Assembly: GCA_022819945.1 (NCBI GenBank)
Contig: JAJEGI010000013.1
Coordinates: 16,318 to 80,317 of the forward strand
DNA: 64,000 nt
Direction: 5' to 3'
Source of the DNA: Candidatus Poribacteria bacterium
GTDB taxonomy: Bacteria; Poribacteria; WGA-4E; WGA-3G
Shown here in pieces: positions 1 through 9,814 of the stretch; position 1 is the first letter of the stretch; the number at the start of each line of letters is the position of its first letter. The notes under the pieces are model-generated. The model was given only the letters and a program-made list of their open reading frames with translations, was not told the origin of the DNA and searched no databases. The translations under genes and the position numbers were made by a program.

Positions 1-1526
1 TTATAGTTACCTCGCGTACCTGTCCGTTTCAAAATACCTGTACTGAGTCCCGTTTTAACTAATATGCTTAGCGTTCGAGACGGATCGCTGTGGCCTTTGA
101 TCGCTATCGCAGCATTCCCATATTTTGAAGCCAATTCAACAACCCTATCAAATTCTTCTCGATACTTGGCATCGCTGAACGTATCTTGGTTCGCATCAAA
201 TTGGATTGTGAACGAGATGAGCGTCTTTTCGTCTAATACAGCATCTTCATTAAACGATTCAATCTCAGCACGCACAGTCTCTTTTTTAAAACGCGTCTGT
301 TTCAATTGTGTAGGCGCCGTCACGGTCGTCGTGAGCAAATTCTTAAAGGTTGGCGAATTAAAATTTAAGTCAGACGGAATCAGCGCATATCTCTGTCTGG
401 CAAACCCCCAGTTCACCGCCATATCTAATCCGGCTTTATTGAAGCCTTCAAAACCGGTAATGGTATTGCTCGGATCATTAAAGAAAGCAATATTTCCGGG
501 CTGCCCAACAAACGTGCAATCCGCGATTAAGCCGTGTGCATCCTCTTCAAGCGTGGGTAACACCTCTTTACCGTATATGTTTTGCATCGTTGTCAGGAGC
601 TGCGTGTATTTTGCGGAACCGCTCGTTTCGTAGGCTTTTTTGAGAGCCACAACCTCTTCAGCACCCTTCAGATAACCGGCAAAGAAACGTTCAACAAAAG
701 GTTTGTAAGCGTCATAGAAATCTTTGCGGCAGGCGTAGACATCGGCAATAGAACGAGAAAGCGTCGCTGTACTCACAACAACACGCGCACCTTTGACGGT
801 GCCCTCGGCTCCGGTCCCAGTATTCTCAGGACCGCCTGTTAATCCAATCATATCGGGCGTTATTACAAAGCAGCCTGCGATGGTCGCATCGTTTCGGAAA
901 CGTTCCGCAGGTCCATTCGCGCCCGTTAACTCATCCACCCAAACAATTTCTATCTGTGACTTTGAGAGACGGGCAGTCATCAGCATATCATAAAGCATCC
1001 CAACGTGCGGTCCACCCTTTTGAATCGCAACCTTTTTGCCGCTGAGGTCGGATATTTTCCGAATAGTGGAACGCCCGACGAAATGGTCACCTGCCGACCA
1101 GGTCAGCTGCCCAAAAACGACCGGTTTTGTCCGCGCATCTTTACCTACCGCTTCGCTTGCTTGTGCTATCATTCTAAACGTGCCACGTAAGAACGGAGAT
1201 TTGCCTGTGAGATAGTCGCGTACCTGCTGCTGGAAGTTATCACCCGGCACCAATTTCAGGTTCATTCCGAGTTCTGACATAATCGTACCCGATTTTGTCG
1301 TCAATCCGCCGTTAGCATGAAAAAGTGCAGATTCGCCACCCCATGTAATATAGGGAACTACCAAAGGCGTTATTGCCGTTACCTCTCGAACGGTAACGGG
1401 ACCGACTGCATCCGAAAACCGTTCTTGCGCGTTGACATGGACGGCGAGAGAGATGAACAGCGTCACAAGACAAAACAGCGTACATTTTGAAAATCGCCTA
1501 TAAGTCAACCTAAAATTCCTTTTCAT
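1..1526 (-). CDS. Periplasmic substrate-binding protein fused to an OmpA-like domain (partial, runs off left edge)
   Basis: An open frame of 508 codons begins at an ATG at 1526 and is still open at base 3, so the C-terminus is missing. Residues 1-33 form a basic, hydrophobic signal peptide ending near VNAQ. Residues of about 45-380 resemble NitT/TauT-type ABC transporter binding proteins: a VPYITWGGE segment, the phrase DLSGKKVAIQKGGP, and a helical second lobe with FVERFFAGYLKGAEE. The tail contains FTIQFDANQDTFSDAKY followed by AIAIKGHSDPSRTL, which fits the start of an OmpA/MotB peptidoglycan-binding domain (the conserved GHxDP core). The likely role is an envelope-anchored solute-binding or sensing protein. 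The family calls are inferred from motifs. There is no plus-strand gene here; short forward ORFs are shadows. Confidence 0.75.
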   Translation of the reverse strand, partial: MKRNFRLTYRRFSKCTLFCLVTLFISLAVHVNAQERFSDAVGPVTVREVTAITPLVVPYITWGGESALFHANGGLTTKSGTIMSELGMNLKLVPGDNFQQQVRDYLTGKSPFLRGTFRMIAQASEAVGKDARTKPVVFGQLTWSAGDHFVGRSTIRKISDLSGKKVAIQKGGPHVGMLYDMLMTARLSKSQIEIVWVDELTGANGPAERFRNDATIAGCFVITPDMIGLTGGPENTGTGAEGTVKGARVVVSTATLSRSIADVYACRKDFYDAYKPFVERFFAGYLKGAEEVVALKKAYETSGSAKYTQLLTTMQNIYGKEVLPTLEEDAHGLIADCTFVGQPGNIAFFNDPSNTITGFEGFNKAGLDMAVNWGFARQRYALIPSDLNFNSPTFKNLLTTTVTAPTQLKQTRFKKETVRAEIESFNEDAVLDEKTLISFTIQFDANQDTFSDAKYREEFDRVVELASKYGNAAIAIKGHSDPSRTLSILVKTGLSTGILKRTGTRGNY

Positions 1527-1560
1527 GATTTACCTCTCGTTTTTTAGTCATTATCTTGGT

Positions 1561-1690
1561 GGCAATCAGTAGTTAGCAATCAGCAATCAATTACGCTCTT
1601 ATAGCGTTCAGTATTCTTGTGGAATCCACCACAAACCTTGACACCACAACACCGTAACTGACGGCTGATGGCTCCTCTTGCTAACAACTG
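1561..1690. repeat. CAGTTAG/CAATCAG-type minisatellite spacer
   Basis: The spacer before the DUF4159 gene holds degenerate short units (variants of agtta, gcaatcag, aactgacggct) of the same style seen at 47270-47395, 59145-59172 and 60000-60090. No gene is visible here. Confidence 0.5.
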
Positions 1691-1698
1691 ACGGCTAT

Positions 1699-2604
1699 TT
1701 ACCTTGTGAGGGCGTACGCAACGACGTTCATTCCCTGCTCAAATGCCCAATCTCGCTGCTCATTACCGCCAGGGCTGCACGGTCTACCTTCCCACGCACA
1801 ATTCAGATCACTCGGGCAAAAGTAGACCATCACGCGATCGTCATCCATAATTGCCTCATCGTGATCGGAGATACCGACAATACGTTTATCACCACCAAGG
1901 TACTCATCGTGATTGAAAAGCGTATGATAAATCGGATGGCTCAGCTCTAAACGTTCCAACTTCTTTTCGGGGAAAACTTTGCGCAGCATTTCATAAACGT
2001 GTAAACGTAAACCACCGCGTCCGCCATTAAGCCGCGCATCACAATCTTCAACATGGAGAAAGCCACCCCGTTCAAAATAGTCCCTTAGTTTGCGAATCTG
2101 TTCAGTCGAAAGCCGAATCCCACGATGACCTGTCATAAAAAGAAACGGATACTCAAATAAACCTGCGTCATCAATGTCAACGTATTGTGGGTGCTCTCGT
2201 ACCTCAACATCGATCGTCGTATTTTCAGCAAGGATCTCAGTGAATTTATGATCCGATGGCCAGCGATAGTAGTTAACGATATTTGTATACCAATCGCCAC
2301 CCGGATACTTCAGCCTTACAAAAACAAACTTCTCGCCTGTCGGATTCATCTCAGGGTAATGGTGTTCAATGATTCCGTATCGCGTGCCACGATGGATATC
2401 CCGTGTCGCATCGTACGGGATATATTCTTGGAACCCGAACTGCGCGTATGCAGGCAAAATTAATCCACCCGCAGCGATCGCCGAGGCAGTAAGCCCAACG
2501 GATCCCTTCAAAAAAGAACGTCTTGACAGTAAACCTGACTTCGGTTCTACGTCGGATATGGGTTTCTTTTCCATAGATTGGGGGGGACTATTGTTGTTTA
2601 ACAC
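1699..2604 (-). CDS. Tat-exported DUF4159 domain protein
   Basis: The 301-residue protein starts with GTG at 2604, chosen because AGGAGGAG lies about 7 bases upstream; an ATG at 2574 is less well placed. Residues 27-55 form a twin-arginine signal (SRRSFLKG followed by a hydrophobic stretch ending PAYAQ). The remainder matches DUF4159: KFVFVRLKYPGGDWYTN, then YPFLFMTGHRGIRLS, RDYFERGGFLHVEDCDA, and the end YFCPSDLNCAWEG. DUF4159 has a ThuA/glutamine-amidotransferase-like fold in a family often encoded near VWA and MoxR genes; its biochemical role is not established. It is monocistronic as far as can be seen. The family call is firm, the function unknown. Confidence 0.85.
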   Translation of the reverse strand: MLNNNSPPQSMEKKPISDVEPKSGLLSRRSFLKGSVGLTASAIAAGGLILPAYAQFGFQEYIPYDATRDIHRGTRYGIIEHHYPEMNPTGEKFVFVRLKYPGGDWYTNIVNYYRWPSDHKFTEILAENTTIDVEVREHPQYVDIDDAGLFEYPFLFMTGHRGIRLSTEQIRKLRDYFERGGFLHVEDCDARLNGGRGGLRLHVYEMLRKVFPEKKLERLELSHPIYHTLFNHDEYLGGDKRIVGISDHDEAIMDDDRVMVYFCPSDLNCAWEGRPCSPGGNEQRDWAFEQGMNVVAYALTR

Positions 2605-2793
2605 GACTTTTCTCCTCCTATTTCTATCTGTTTTTTTTAGTTAGGCGCGTTCATCGCGCGAAAAGCGAGGTCTCAGGTTTTCGCTTCAATTTTCCTGTTC
2701 AATTTTTCGCGCCTGTTCAGTGCTTTCACAATTGTATTGGCACTTGGCATCCGCTATTTTATTACAGTTTTAACGTATCTCTTACATTATAAC

Positions 2794-4200
2794 TTAAGGC
2801 TTAGAAAAAATCAAGATTGCATCTGAAATTGCGCGTCCCTGTTGTCTCGGCATTGGACGCACCCTACGATTGCCGCGGGCAGTCTTTACATTCCTCGCCG
2901 CTCGCGTTCTTTGCGGCTGCGGTTTATCACGAACGAGTGATTTCAAGTTATCCTTTGATTCAGGCTGCGGTCTATTACGAGCGGGTGATTTCAAGTTATC
3001 CTTTGATTCAGGCTTAGGAGCCTTTTTCTGTTTAACACTCACGACCTCGTCTCGAATGACTAACATTGATGAGTTACCACCGTCAAGATTAAGCGCGTCC
3101 GTTGCACCCCATTCCAGAAATAGTTCCGCCAGCCGCGGCAACATAACACCGCGTCGGACGCCTGCTTCTGTTGCTGTTATTGTCACAAAGAGAAGAGTCC
3201 CATCTGATTTTTTACCGACTGCCGTACGCGGATGCCAAAAACTGTGAAATGCTTGATCAAACCCCTCGCGCGCGTACGCTTGCTTAGAAGGCGCGATGCC
3301 ATCCCGTAGTAATAACGGACCACCGCCGATAATGTGCGCAAAACTTGCCCATAAATTGCTATCACCAACACGTTCAGGAATTACCATCTCGCGAATATCG
3401 AGAGCGGCACCTTCCGAAAGGTGTGACAGTAGCGTCTCACGTTTCTTACCACTCGCGGAAAGAATATAACCATCTGCCGGAATCCGAGAACTCCCCCGCC
3501 TATCGTGGATACCCATTACTTCACCGTTTCGGACGATAATTTCCACGCCATCTGGCATCGTCAGGGTCACCGCATGAAAATGCGGACCGTAGAGCACCAA
3601 TTCGTTTCTACCACGACTCCGGTTCATACCGTCGATTAGCAATGTACTGCCGTCGGGTAAAACGAGTTCTTGTCGCAGGGCAATCCGATCAATGTACGCT
3701 TCAATTTTTCCATTGACCGTTCGGAGTCCAATGACCGCTCTGCCTTGTTCCGGTTCACTTCTCCATTCACCGTCAATCTTCAGGGCACCGACCGACTCTC
3801 CGCGGAATGTACCCACCATCTCAAAAAAACCACCATTTATCGCCGCGAGTGCCTTATGCCGCCGCGCAAGCGACACCAGCGATTCCGTCCCTATGCCCGC
3901 ACTCAACGCACGATATGGACGGATATCTGCCGCATCTGGGGATATGGCGAGAATGTTCGTCAGGACCCCGTTATCTAATATCTGCCGATGGACAATCCCC
4001 TGTTCAACTGATTTTGTCACATCGCTCCGTTCAGGGTCGGTATAGGAGCGAAAATAGTCGGTTATCTTACTAAACTGAACTTCCCGACCCACCCAAATGC
4101 CGATACAGAAGAACACCAGCAGGCTAACAATTGTCGATGTACGTGGGTAACGTTTAATGAGACAGAAACATCGCTGTCCTAAGTAAGTAATATCAAACAT
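2794..4200 (-). CDS. Phosphodiester glycosidase (NAGPA/DUF2233-like) membrane-anchored protein
   Basis: The 468-residue protein begins at ATG 4200. Residues 20-42 form one transmembrane anchor after a short basic N-terminus. The extracytoplasmic part carries the family hallmarks: LAAINGGFFEMVGTF near residue 115, a central HPRTAVGKKSDGTLLFVTI segment and GATDALNLDGGNSSMLV near residue 350. The known fold hydrolyses sugar phosphodiesters, as in the mammalian uncovering enzyme and related cell-wall proteins; the substrate here cannot be read from sequence. Between the catalytic domain and the C-terminus is a low-complexity Lys/Arg/Pro tail containing a 16-residue unit (PESKDNLKS...) present twice, encoded by a 48-bp tandem repeat. 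It lies downstream of purB with about 145 bases between, so co-transcription is possible. Confidence 0.8.
   Translation of the reverse strand: MFDITYLGQRCFCLIKRYPRTSTIVSLLVFFCIGIWVGREVQFSKITDYFRSYTDPERSDVTKSVEQGIVHRQILDNGVLTNILAISPDAADIRPYRALSAGIGTESLVSLARRHKALAAINGGFFEMVGTFRGESVGALKIDGEWRSEPEQGRAVIGLRTVNGKIEAYIDRIALRQELVLPDGSTLLIDGMNRSRGRNELVLYGPHFHAVTLTMPDGVEIIVRNGEVMGIHDRRGSSRIPADGYILSASGKKRETLLSHLSEGAALDIREMVIPERVGDSNLWASFAHIIGGGPLLLRDGIAPSKQAYAREGFDQAFHSFWHPRTAVGKKSDGTLLFVTITATEAGVRRGVMLPRLAELFLEWGATDALNLDGGNSSMLVIRDEVVSVKQKKAPKPESKDNLKSPARNRPQPESKDNLKSLVRDKPQPQRTRAARNVKTARGNRRVRPMPRQQGRAISDAILIFSKP
2923..3018. repeat. 48-bp tandem duplication inside the phosphodiester glycosidase gene
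   Basis: Two adjacent 48-bp units share the core tgatttcaagttatcctttg, so the protein tail carries the 16-residue unit PESKDNLKS twice in frame. The differences between copies (AGSP-like versus SLVRD-like positions) show that the duplication is not brand new. Confidence 0.9.
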
Positions 4201-4210
4201 TTTTTACCTA

Positions 4211-4372
4211 CCCAAAAGTCTAAACGCACGAAGTTTAACTGCAAGGTAAATTAAAAATCCACTCTAAAAAGTTTTGAAAACCGTAGCACGTAGCGAAGTG
4301 GAGTGCGGATTTAAGAAACGCACCCAAAAGTCTAAACGCACGAAGTTTAACCGCAAGGTAAATTAAGAATCC
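4211..4372. repeat. 50-bp direct repeat pair, one copy covering the purB stop codon
   Basis: Bases 4211-4260 and 4323-4372 are identical at 48 of 50 positions (both contain cccaaaagtctaaacgcacg). The right copy includes the last seven or so codons and the stop codon of purB; the left copy lies in the spacer. The intervening 62 bases show no gene. Either the 3' end of purB was duplicated or a dispersed repeat overran the gene end. Confidence 0.9.
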
Positions 4373-5750
4373 GTTTTTCCCATTCATCGCATGTCGCGTA
4401 TGTCCCCCGAACTGAAGCACCGATATAATTCGTCGGATCTCGGAGTGCTTCACGCTGCGGCTCTGTCAATTTTTCCAAGAAAGGACGAAACGTCTCATCT
4501 TCCCACAGCAGCGTTGTCAGGCTTTTGCCTGTCTGATGCACCTGGCCTATTAACTGCCGAGTATGGTCATACGCGTCAGGAAACCCATAATATGCCATCA
4601 ATAGATAGATCGGTTCTGCTATCGTATCCTCTGCACTCAGTTCGAGGTTGCGCCGCATATTATCCGCCTTAACATCCATCTCGTCCAGGGCGCGTCGAAG
4701 CCGATAGATCGCATAATCAAACGCCGTGAACAGTTCCGTTAAAAAACGACTTGATGCCGAATTCGTCAGGTCGCGTTGATGCTCTAAGATGCTATCCATA
4801 AAAACAGTCTGCATTCGTGGCACAAACGCCTTCCACAAACTTTTGATGTTCTCGTACGCCTCTGGATTCACTTTATGCGGCATCGTTGATGAACCGACCA
4901 ACTGTGGGTTATACTTCCTACCAACCTCGGCGATCTCCGTACGATAAAGATGTCGCATATCGTCTGCGAAATTCGCAAGTACTGTATACGCCGCCGTAAT
5001 CTGATATGCCAGATCCGATATGAACTCCGGTTCCACACACTGTGTTGATGTATGTGTATCCGACGGCTTTAAACCCAGCAGTGCAAGGAAATCCGCCTCA
5101 ATCTGCTCTGGATGTTCATGAATCAGCGCGAGTCCATTAAACGCACCGACTGCACCTGAAAATTGACCCCGCAGATTTTGTCCGGCTTCGTGAATCTTCT
5201 CGATTCGGGTACCGAGACGGCTGATGTAAAGTGCCAAGGAATAGCCAAACGTTATCGGTTCCGCGTGTTGTCCGTGTGTCCTACCGATTTGCACCGTCTC
5301 TGCGTGTTCACGTGCCAACGTAATAAGTTGCTGCACCAACGCAATCAGATCCGGGACAATCACATTTTCAGTCAACGCTTTGAACCGCAACGCAGTCGCA
5401 GTATCCAGAATGTCTGCTGAGGTAGCGAACAGATGCACATAAGGCCGCGCTTCTGGACTAATCTTCCGCCGAATCACATTAACGAGCGAACGGATATTAT
5501 GCCGAATCCGCGACTGTTCCTCATAAACCTCTTCCGCTGTTACCAGATCCACTGCCGCTTCCACCTCATCAGCAATCGCAGAAGTACACACACCGTAATT
5601 TGCCAAAGTCCGTACCAACGCCGCCTCTACCTTTGCCTGGGACGTAACGTATCCCGCTTCAGAGACATAAGGCAGCAACCGTTTCATAAAATCGGGATCG
5701 CCGCCATAATATCTGAAATCCAATGGACTGACGGCTTCGTAAAGTTCCAT
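4347..5750 (-). CDS. purB: Adenylosuccinate lyase
   Basis: This enzyme of purine biosynthesis splits SAICAR and adenylosuccinate, releasing fumarate, in the cytoplasm. The start is set at ATG 5750, which has GGAGAAG about 7 bases upstream and yields MELYEAVSPLDFRYYGGD; the frame is open to a TTG at 5780 with poorer support. The fumarase/aspartase-superfamily signature GSSTMPHKVNPE is intact near residue 285, GRTHGQHAEPITFG supplies the TxxH catalytic region near residue 165, and TSTQCVEPEF is present. Length (467 aa) is normal. The last residues (ILNLPCG) are encoded inside a direct repeat whose twin lies 112 bases downstream, so the native C-terminus may have been replaced. Confidence 0.95.
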   Translation of the reverse strand: MELYEAVSPLDFRYYGGDPDFMKRLLPYVSEAGYVTSQAKVEAALVRTLANYGVCTSAIADEVEAAVDLVTAEEVYEEQSRIRHNIRSLVNVIRRKISPEARPYVHLFATSADILDTATALRFKALTENVIVPDLIALVQQLITLAREHAETVQIGRTHGQHAEPITFGYSLALYISRLGTRIEKIHEAGQNLRGQFSGAVGAFNGLALIHEHPEQIEADFLALLGLKPSDTHTSTQCVEPEFISDLAYQITAAYTVLANFADDMRHLYRTEIAEVGRKYNPQLVGSSTMPHKVNPEAYENIKSLWKAFVPRMQTVFMDSILEHQRDLTNSASSRFLTELFTAFDYAIYRLRRALDEMDVKADNMRRNLELSAEDTIAEPIYLLMAYYGFPDAYDHTRQLIGQVHQTGKSLTTLLWEDETFRPFLEKLTEPQREALRDPTNYIGASVRGTYATCDEWEKRILNLPCG

Positions 5751-5870
5751 AAAATATCTTCTCCGTTGGAGCGGAGACAAATCCGCTCCTGCTTTTCTGT
5801 TTGCATTTTATTATACTGAGAGTTCAAGAGAATGTAAAGCATTTTGTTGCCGATAGCGTTGTAGGAACGA

Positions 5871-5903
5871 GTGTTTTTGCTTGGGTGTTTCTGCGGATTT
5901 CCC
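5871..5903. repeat. Copy of the TTTTTGCTTGGGTGTTT dispersed repeat
   Basis: The sequence gtgtttttgcttgggtgttt followed by ctgcggatttccc recurs with small changes at 9257-9285 and 9561-9612, and in reverse complement inside the coding region at 24181-24222 and 24742-24770. It lies in the divergent spacer between purB and the hydrolase gene. Confidence 0.85.
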
Positions 5904-5934
5904 ATGCTCGCGATTTGACTTTTCTCAATAAAAC

Positions 5935-5962
5935 TTGACTTTTTCTTTGCGGTGTAGATAAT
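5935..5962 (+). promoter_or_regulatory. Candidate sigma70 promoter for the alpha/beta hydrolase gene
   Basis: TTGACT at 5935-5940 and GATAAT at 5957-5962 are separated by 16 bases and lie about 65 bases upstream of the start at 6027. Confidence 0.4.
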
Positions 5963-6026
5963 GAGATGAAGGTCTAAACGATACGCGAATACACGGATTA
6001 CATCCCGCGCGAACGGAGGCACAATT

Positions 6027-7043
6027 ATGACAGCACAACGTTTTTTGACAACAGAGCAGGGGGTTGCCCAACTTCTAAAAGCAACGCCACCGCTCCATTT
6101 CGATGGCACAACGAAAACGGAGTGGCAAGCGTGGCGAAGGAAATTCCAGCGCACTCTCGGTGAAGACCTGGGGCCTTCGCCAGAAGCGATCCCGTTGGAA
6201 GTTGAAACCTTGGAGCAGACACAGCACGATGGCTACACACGGGAAAAGATTATCTTCAATCCGGATCCATTTTCCTCGATTCCAGCTTACGTCTTAATCC
6301 CAGAAGGGGCAAGTGGAGAAAACCCGGCACCAGCGGTTTTGTGTGCACACGGACATGGCGTCGGAAAAGATGGCGCAGTCGGTATTATAGACGACTATCA
6401 GAAACAGTACGCCGTGGAATTAGCACAGCGTGGATTTGTAACCATCGCACCCGATTGGCGATGTTTCGGTGAACGGAAGGACCGTGATGAATGGGCACGC
6501 CGACCCGGTCGTGACGGATGCAACATCGCCTATCTTGCTTTCGGGTACTTCGGCTACCAACTGCTGCAACTCAATATCTCAGACGGACAACGGTGTTTGG
6601 ACTATCTCCAGTCACGTCCAGAGGTTGATGCTGAACGCTTGGGATGCATGGGCTGTTCATTCGGCGGCACTATGACAACCTATATCTCTGCTATGGACCA
6701 ACGCGTCAAGGCAGCGGTGATCGTCTGCTATCTCAGCACATTGACGGACGCATTGAATGACCGCGGGCGCGGGAATACGTGCGGTTCACAATTTATGTTC
6801 GGGCTTCGGAAGGCAGGCGACATCGCTGACGTGGCTGGATTAATAGCACCACGGGCGTGTATGGTGCAGATCGGTTCTGACGATATGTGTTTTATTGAAG
6901 CGGATGCCTTAGCAGCGTTCGCGCAACTGGAGAAAATTTATGCAGCCGCAGGACACCGAGATCAGTTGGTCTTAGACCACTTTCAAGGCGAACATGAAAT
7001 TAATCTTGAAACAGGGATTGCATTTTTAGAAGAACGGTTGTAG
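6027..7043 (+). CDS. Alpha/beta hydrolase (dienelactone hydrolase/acetyl xylan esterase-like)
   Basis: The 338-residue protein starts at ATG 6027 with GGAGG 8 bases upstream. The nucleophile elbow is GCSFGG near residue 210, so the catalytic serine lies in GxSxG. The acid is probably in QIGSDDMCFIE near residue 287 and the histidine in HFQGEHEINLE near residue 325. VLCAHGHGVGKDG near residue 110 is the oxyanion-hole region, and CFGERKDRDEWARR is typical of the larger members seen in uncultured marine bacteria. No signal peptide is present, so it should act in the cytoplasm. Esterase activity is likely, but the substrate is unknown. It is transcribed divergently from purB and is not in an obvious operon. 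Confidence 0.85.
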   Translation: MTAQRFLTTEQGVAQLLKATPPLHFDGTTKTEWQAWRRKFQRTLGEDLGPSPEAIPLEVETLEQTQHDGYTREKIIFNPDPFSSIPAYVLIPEGASGENPAPAVLCAHGHGVGKDGAVGIIDDYQKQYAVELAQRGFVTIAPDWRCFGERKDRDEWARRPGRDGCNIAYLAFGYFGYQLLQLNISDGQRCLDYLQSRPEVDAERLGCMGCSFGGTMTTYISAMDQRVKAAVIVCYLSTLTDALNDRGRGNTCGSQFMFGLRKAGDIADVAGLIAPRACMVQIGSDDMCFIEADALAAFAQLEKIYAAAGHRDQLVLDHFQGEHEINLETGIAFLEERL

Positions 7044-7079
7044 GTTAAAAGGCGGACTCGCCAGCTTGTCCAAACGGGG

Positions 7080-7485
<406 letters not shown>

Positions 7486-7489
<4 letters not shown>

Positions 7490-7728
7490 GGTTTGAACCC
7501 TCGATCTGGAAAAGCGTTATGAATCGTGATTTTATCTTCGAGCGTAATAACCCTTAGATAACGACCTCCGATTTCAGGTATTGCTGCCCAAAATCGGAAT
7601 CTGTTGTGTTCTTGTGGTTCAACATGAACAGCATTTTCAACAACATAGATGCACCATTCTTTTTTCAAATAAGGGCGTTTCTGCAGAACTTGCTGCTCAA
7701 AATAGTCTGTGAATTTGTACGCTGTCAT
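7486..7728 (-). CDS. Small DUF4258-like protein, putative toxin of a DUF2283 pair
   Basis: The 80-residue protein begins FTDYFEQQVLQKRPYLKKEW, followed by ENAVHVEPQEHNRFRFWAAI and RYLRVITLEDKITIHNAFPD. The order of a helical start, an HxxxQ/E-xRxRF strand and a final strand ending HNAFPDR resembles small RelE/BrnT-like or DUF4258 proteins that pair with DUF2283. It begins at ATG 7728, lies 28 bases downstream of lysA, and overlaps the DUF2283 gene by 4 bases. All three may share a transcript. A toxin function is inferred from the arrangement, not demonstrated. Confidence 0.6.
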
Positions 7729-7756
7729 TCCGTTGTTAAATTAACGCAGCCGCAGT

Positions 7757-9055
<1,299 letters not shown>

Positions 9056-9164
9056 TCATTTTTCTGTCCTATTTAGAATACCACACAATACCTGTAAGGT
9101 CAAGCCTTTTACAGATACCCCCGGAGCTATTCAATTGTCCATTTTTCAATCAGATTTTCACCAC

Positions 9165-9240
9165 CAGGCCCGGTAGGTTCGGTTTCCCAACCGAACCGGA
9201 TCCTACGCGGAAACCTTAAAGACTTCAAAAACCTCTTGAA
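9165..9240. repeat. REP-like palindromic element, copy A
   Basis: Arms GGTTCGGTT (9176-9184) and AACCGAACC (9189-9197) form a perfect 9-bp stem, extended outward by GTA...TAC. The surrounding bases (ccaggcccggtagg before; gcggaaacctt and tcaaaaacct after) match the element at 59065-59145, so this is a dispersed unit of about 75 bp. A partial inverted copy lies near 9605-9640. Confidence 0.85.
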
Positions 9241-9256
9241 TCCCGTAGTCCCGTAG

Positions 9257-9285
9257 GTGTTTTTGCTTGGGTGTTTCCGTTAGGT
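9257..9285. repeat. Copy of the TTTTTGCTTGGGTGTTT dispersed repeat
   Basis: The bases ggtgtttttgcttgggtgtt match the repeat at 5871-5903. Confidence 0.8.
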
Positions 9286-9560
9286 TGAACGGTGTTGAAA
9301 TCAAACGTTGGTATGCTAAAATACATCAAATCCAACAGACATGCGTATACATCCAAAAACACAGTGAAACCCAACGCTCTTTCTGTGAAACGTTGGAAGC
9401 ATGGCGGTAGGTCTATCGTTGGGTTTCGCTATATTCTTGATTTATCTGACGGTATAGGGTGCTGAAATGTGCTTGAGTTGTTCGTATCGTTTTTCTTAAT
9501 TCCGCTCTACCCAACCTACGATGCTATGATGCGTTTTTCTTAAATTGACACCTATGGTGC

Positions 9561-9640
9561 GATGTTTTTGCTTGGGGTATTTGCTTGGGTATTTCTGCGG
9601 ATTTCCGCTAGGAAACCGTACCTACCGGGCCTGGGGGCCA
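9561..9640. repeat. Expanded TTTTTGCTTGGGT repeat joined to an inverted REP fragment
   Basis: The unit tttgcttggg occurs twice in tandem here and is followed by tatttctgcggatttccgc. Directly after it, aaaccgtacctaccgggcct is the reverse complement of the outer arm of the REP-like element at 9165, so two repeat families are fused. Confidence 0.75.
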
Positions 9641-9814
9641 AAATTGAACTAAAAAACCGAGAACTGAATAGCTCTGCAGATACCCCCAGAGCTATTTAGT
9701 TTGCTGAAGTTGGGTTTCGCTCCTAATTATCTGAAACCGACACAGTCCTTCATTCAGGTCCGATTGGGATGTGAAGGTCCCTCTACGCAGTTCCGCTCTA
9801 CCCAACCTACGAAC

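Noticed and set aside
4235..4453. 72-residue ORF reading through the left direct repeat near purB
   Set aside because: It is purB sequence in another frame plus repeat DNA; the ending resembles PurB only because of the duplicated segment.
5751..5780. Longer purB start at TTG 5780
   Set aside because: The ATG at 5750 has a clear ribosome binding site and the usual family N-terminus.
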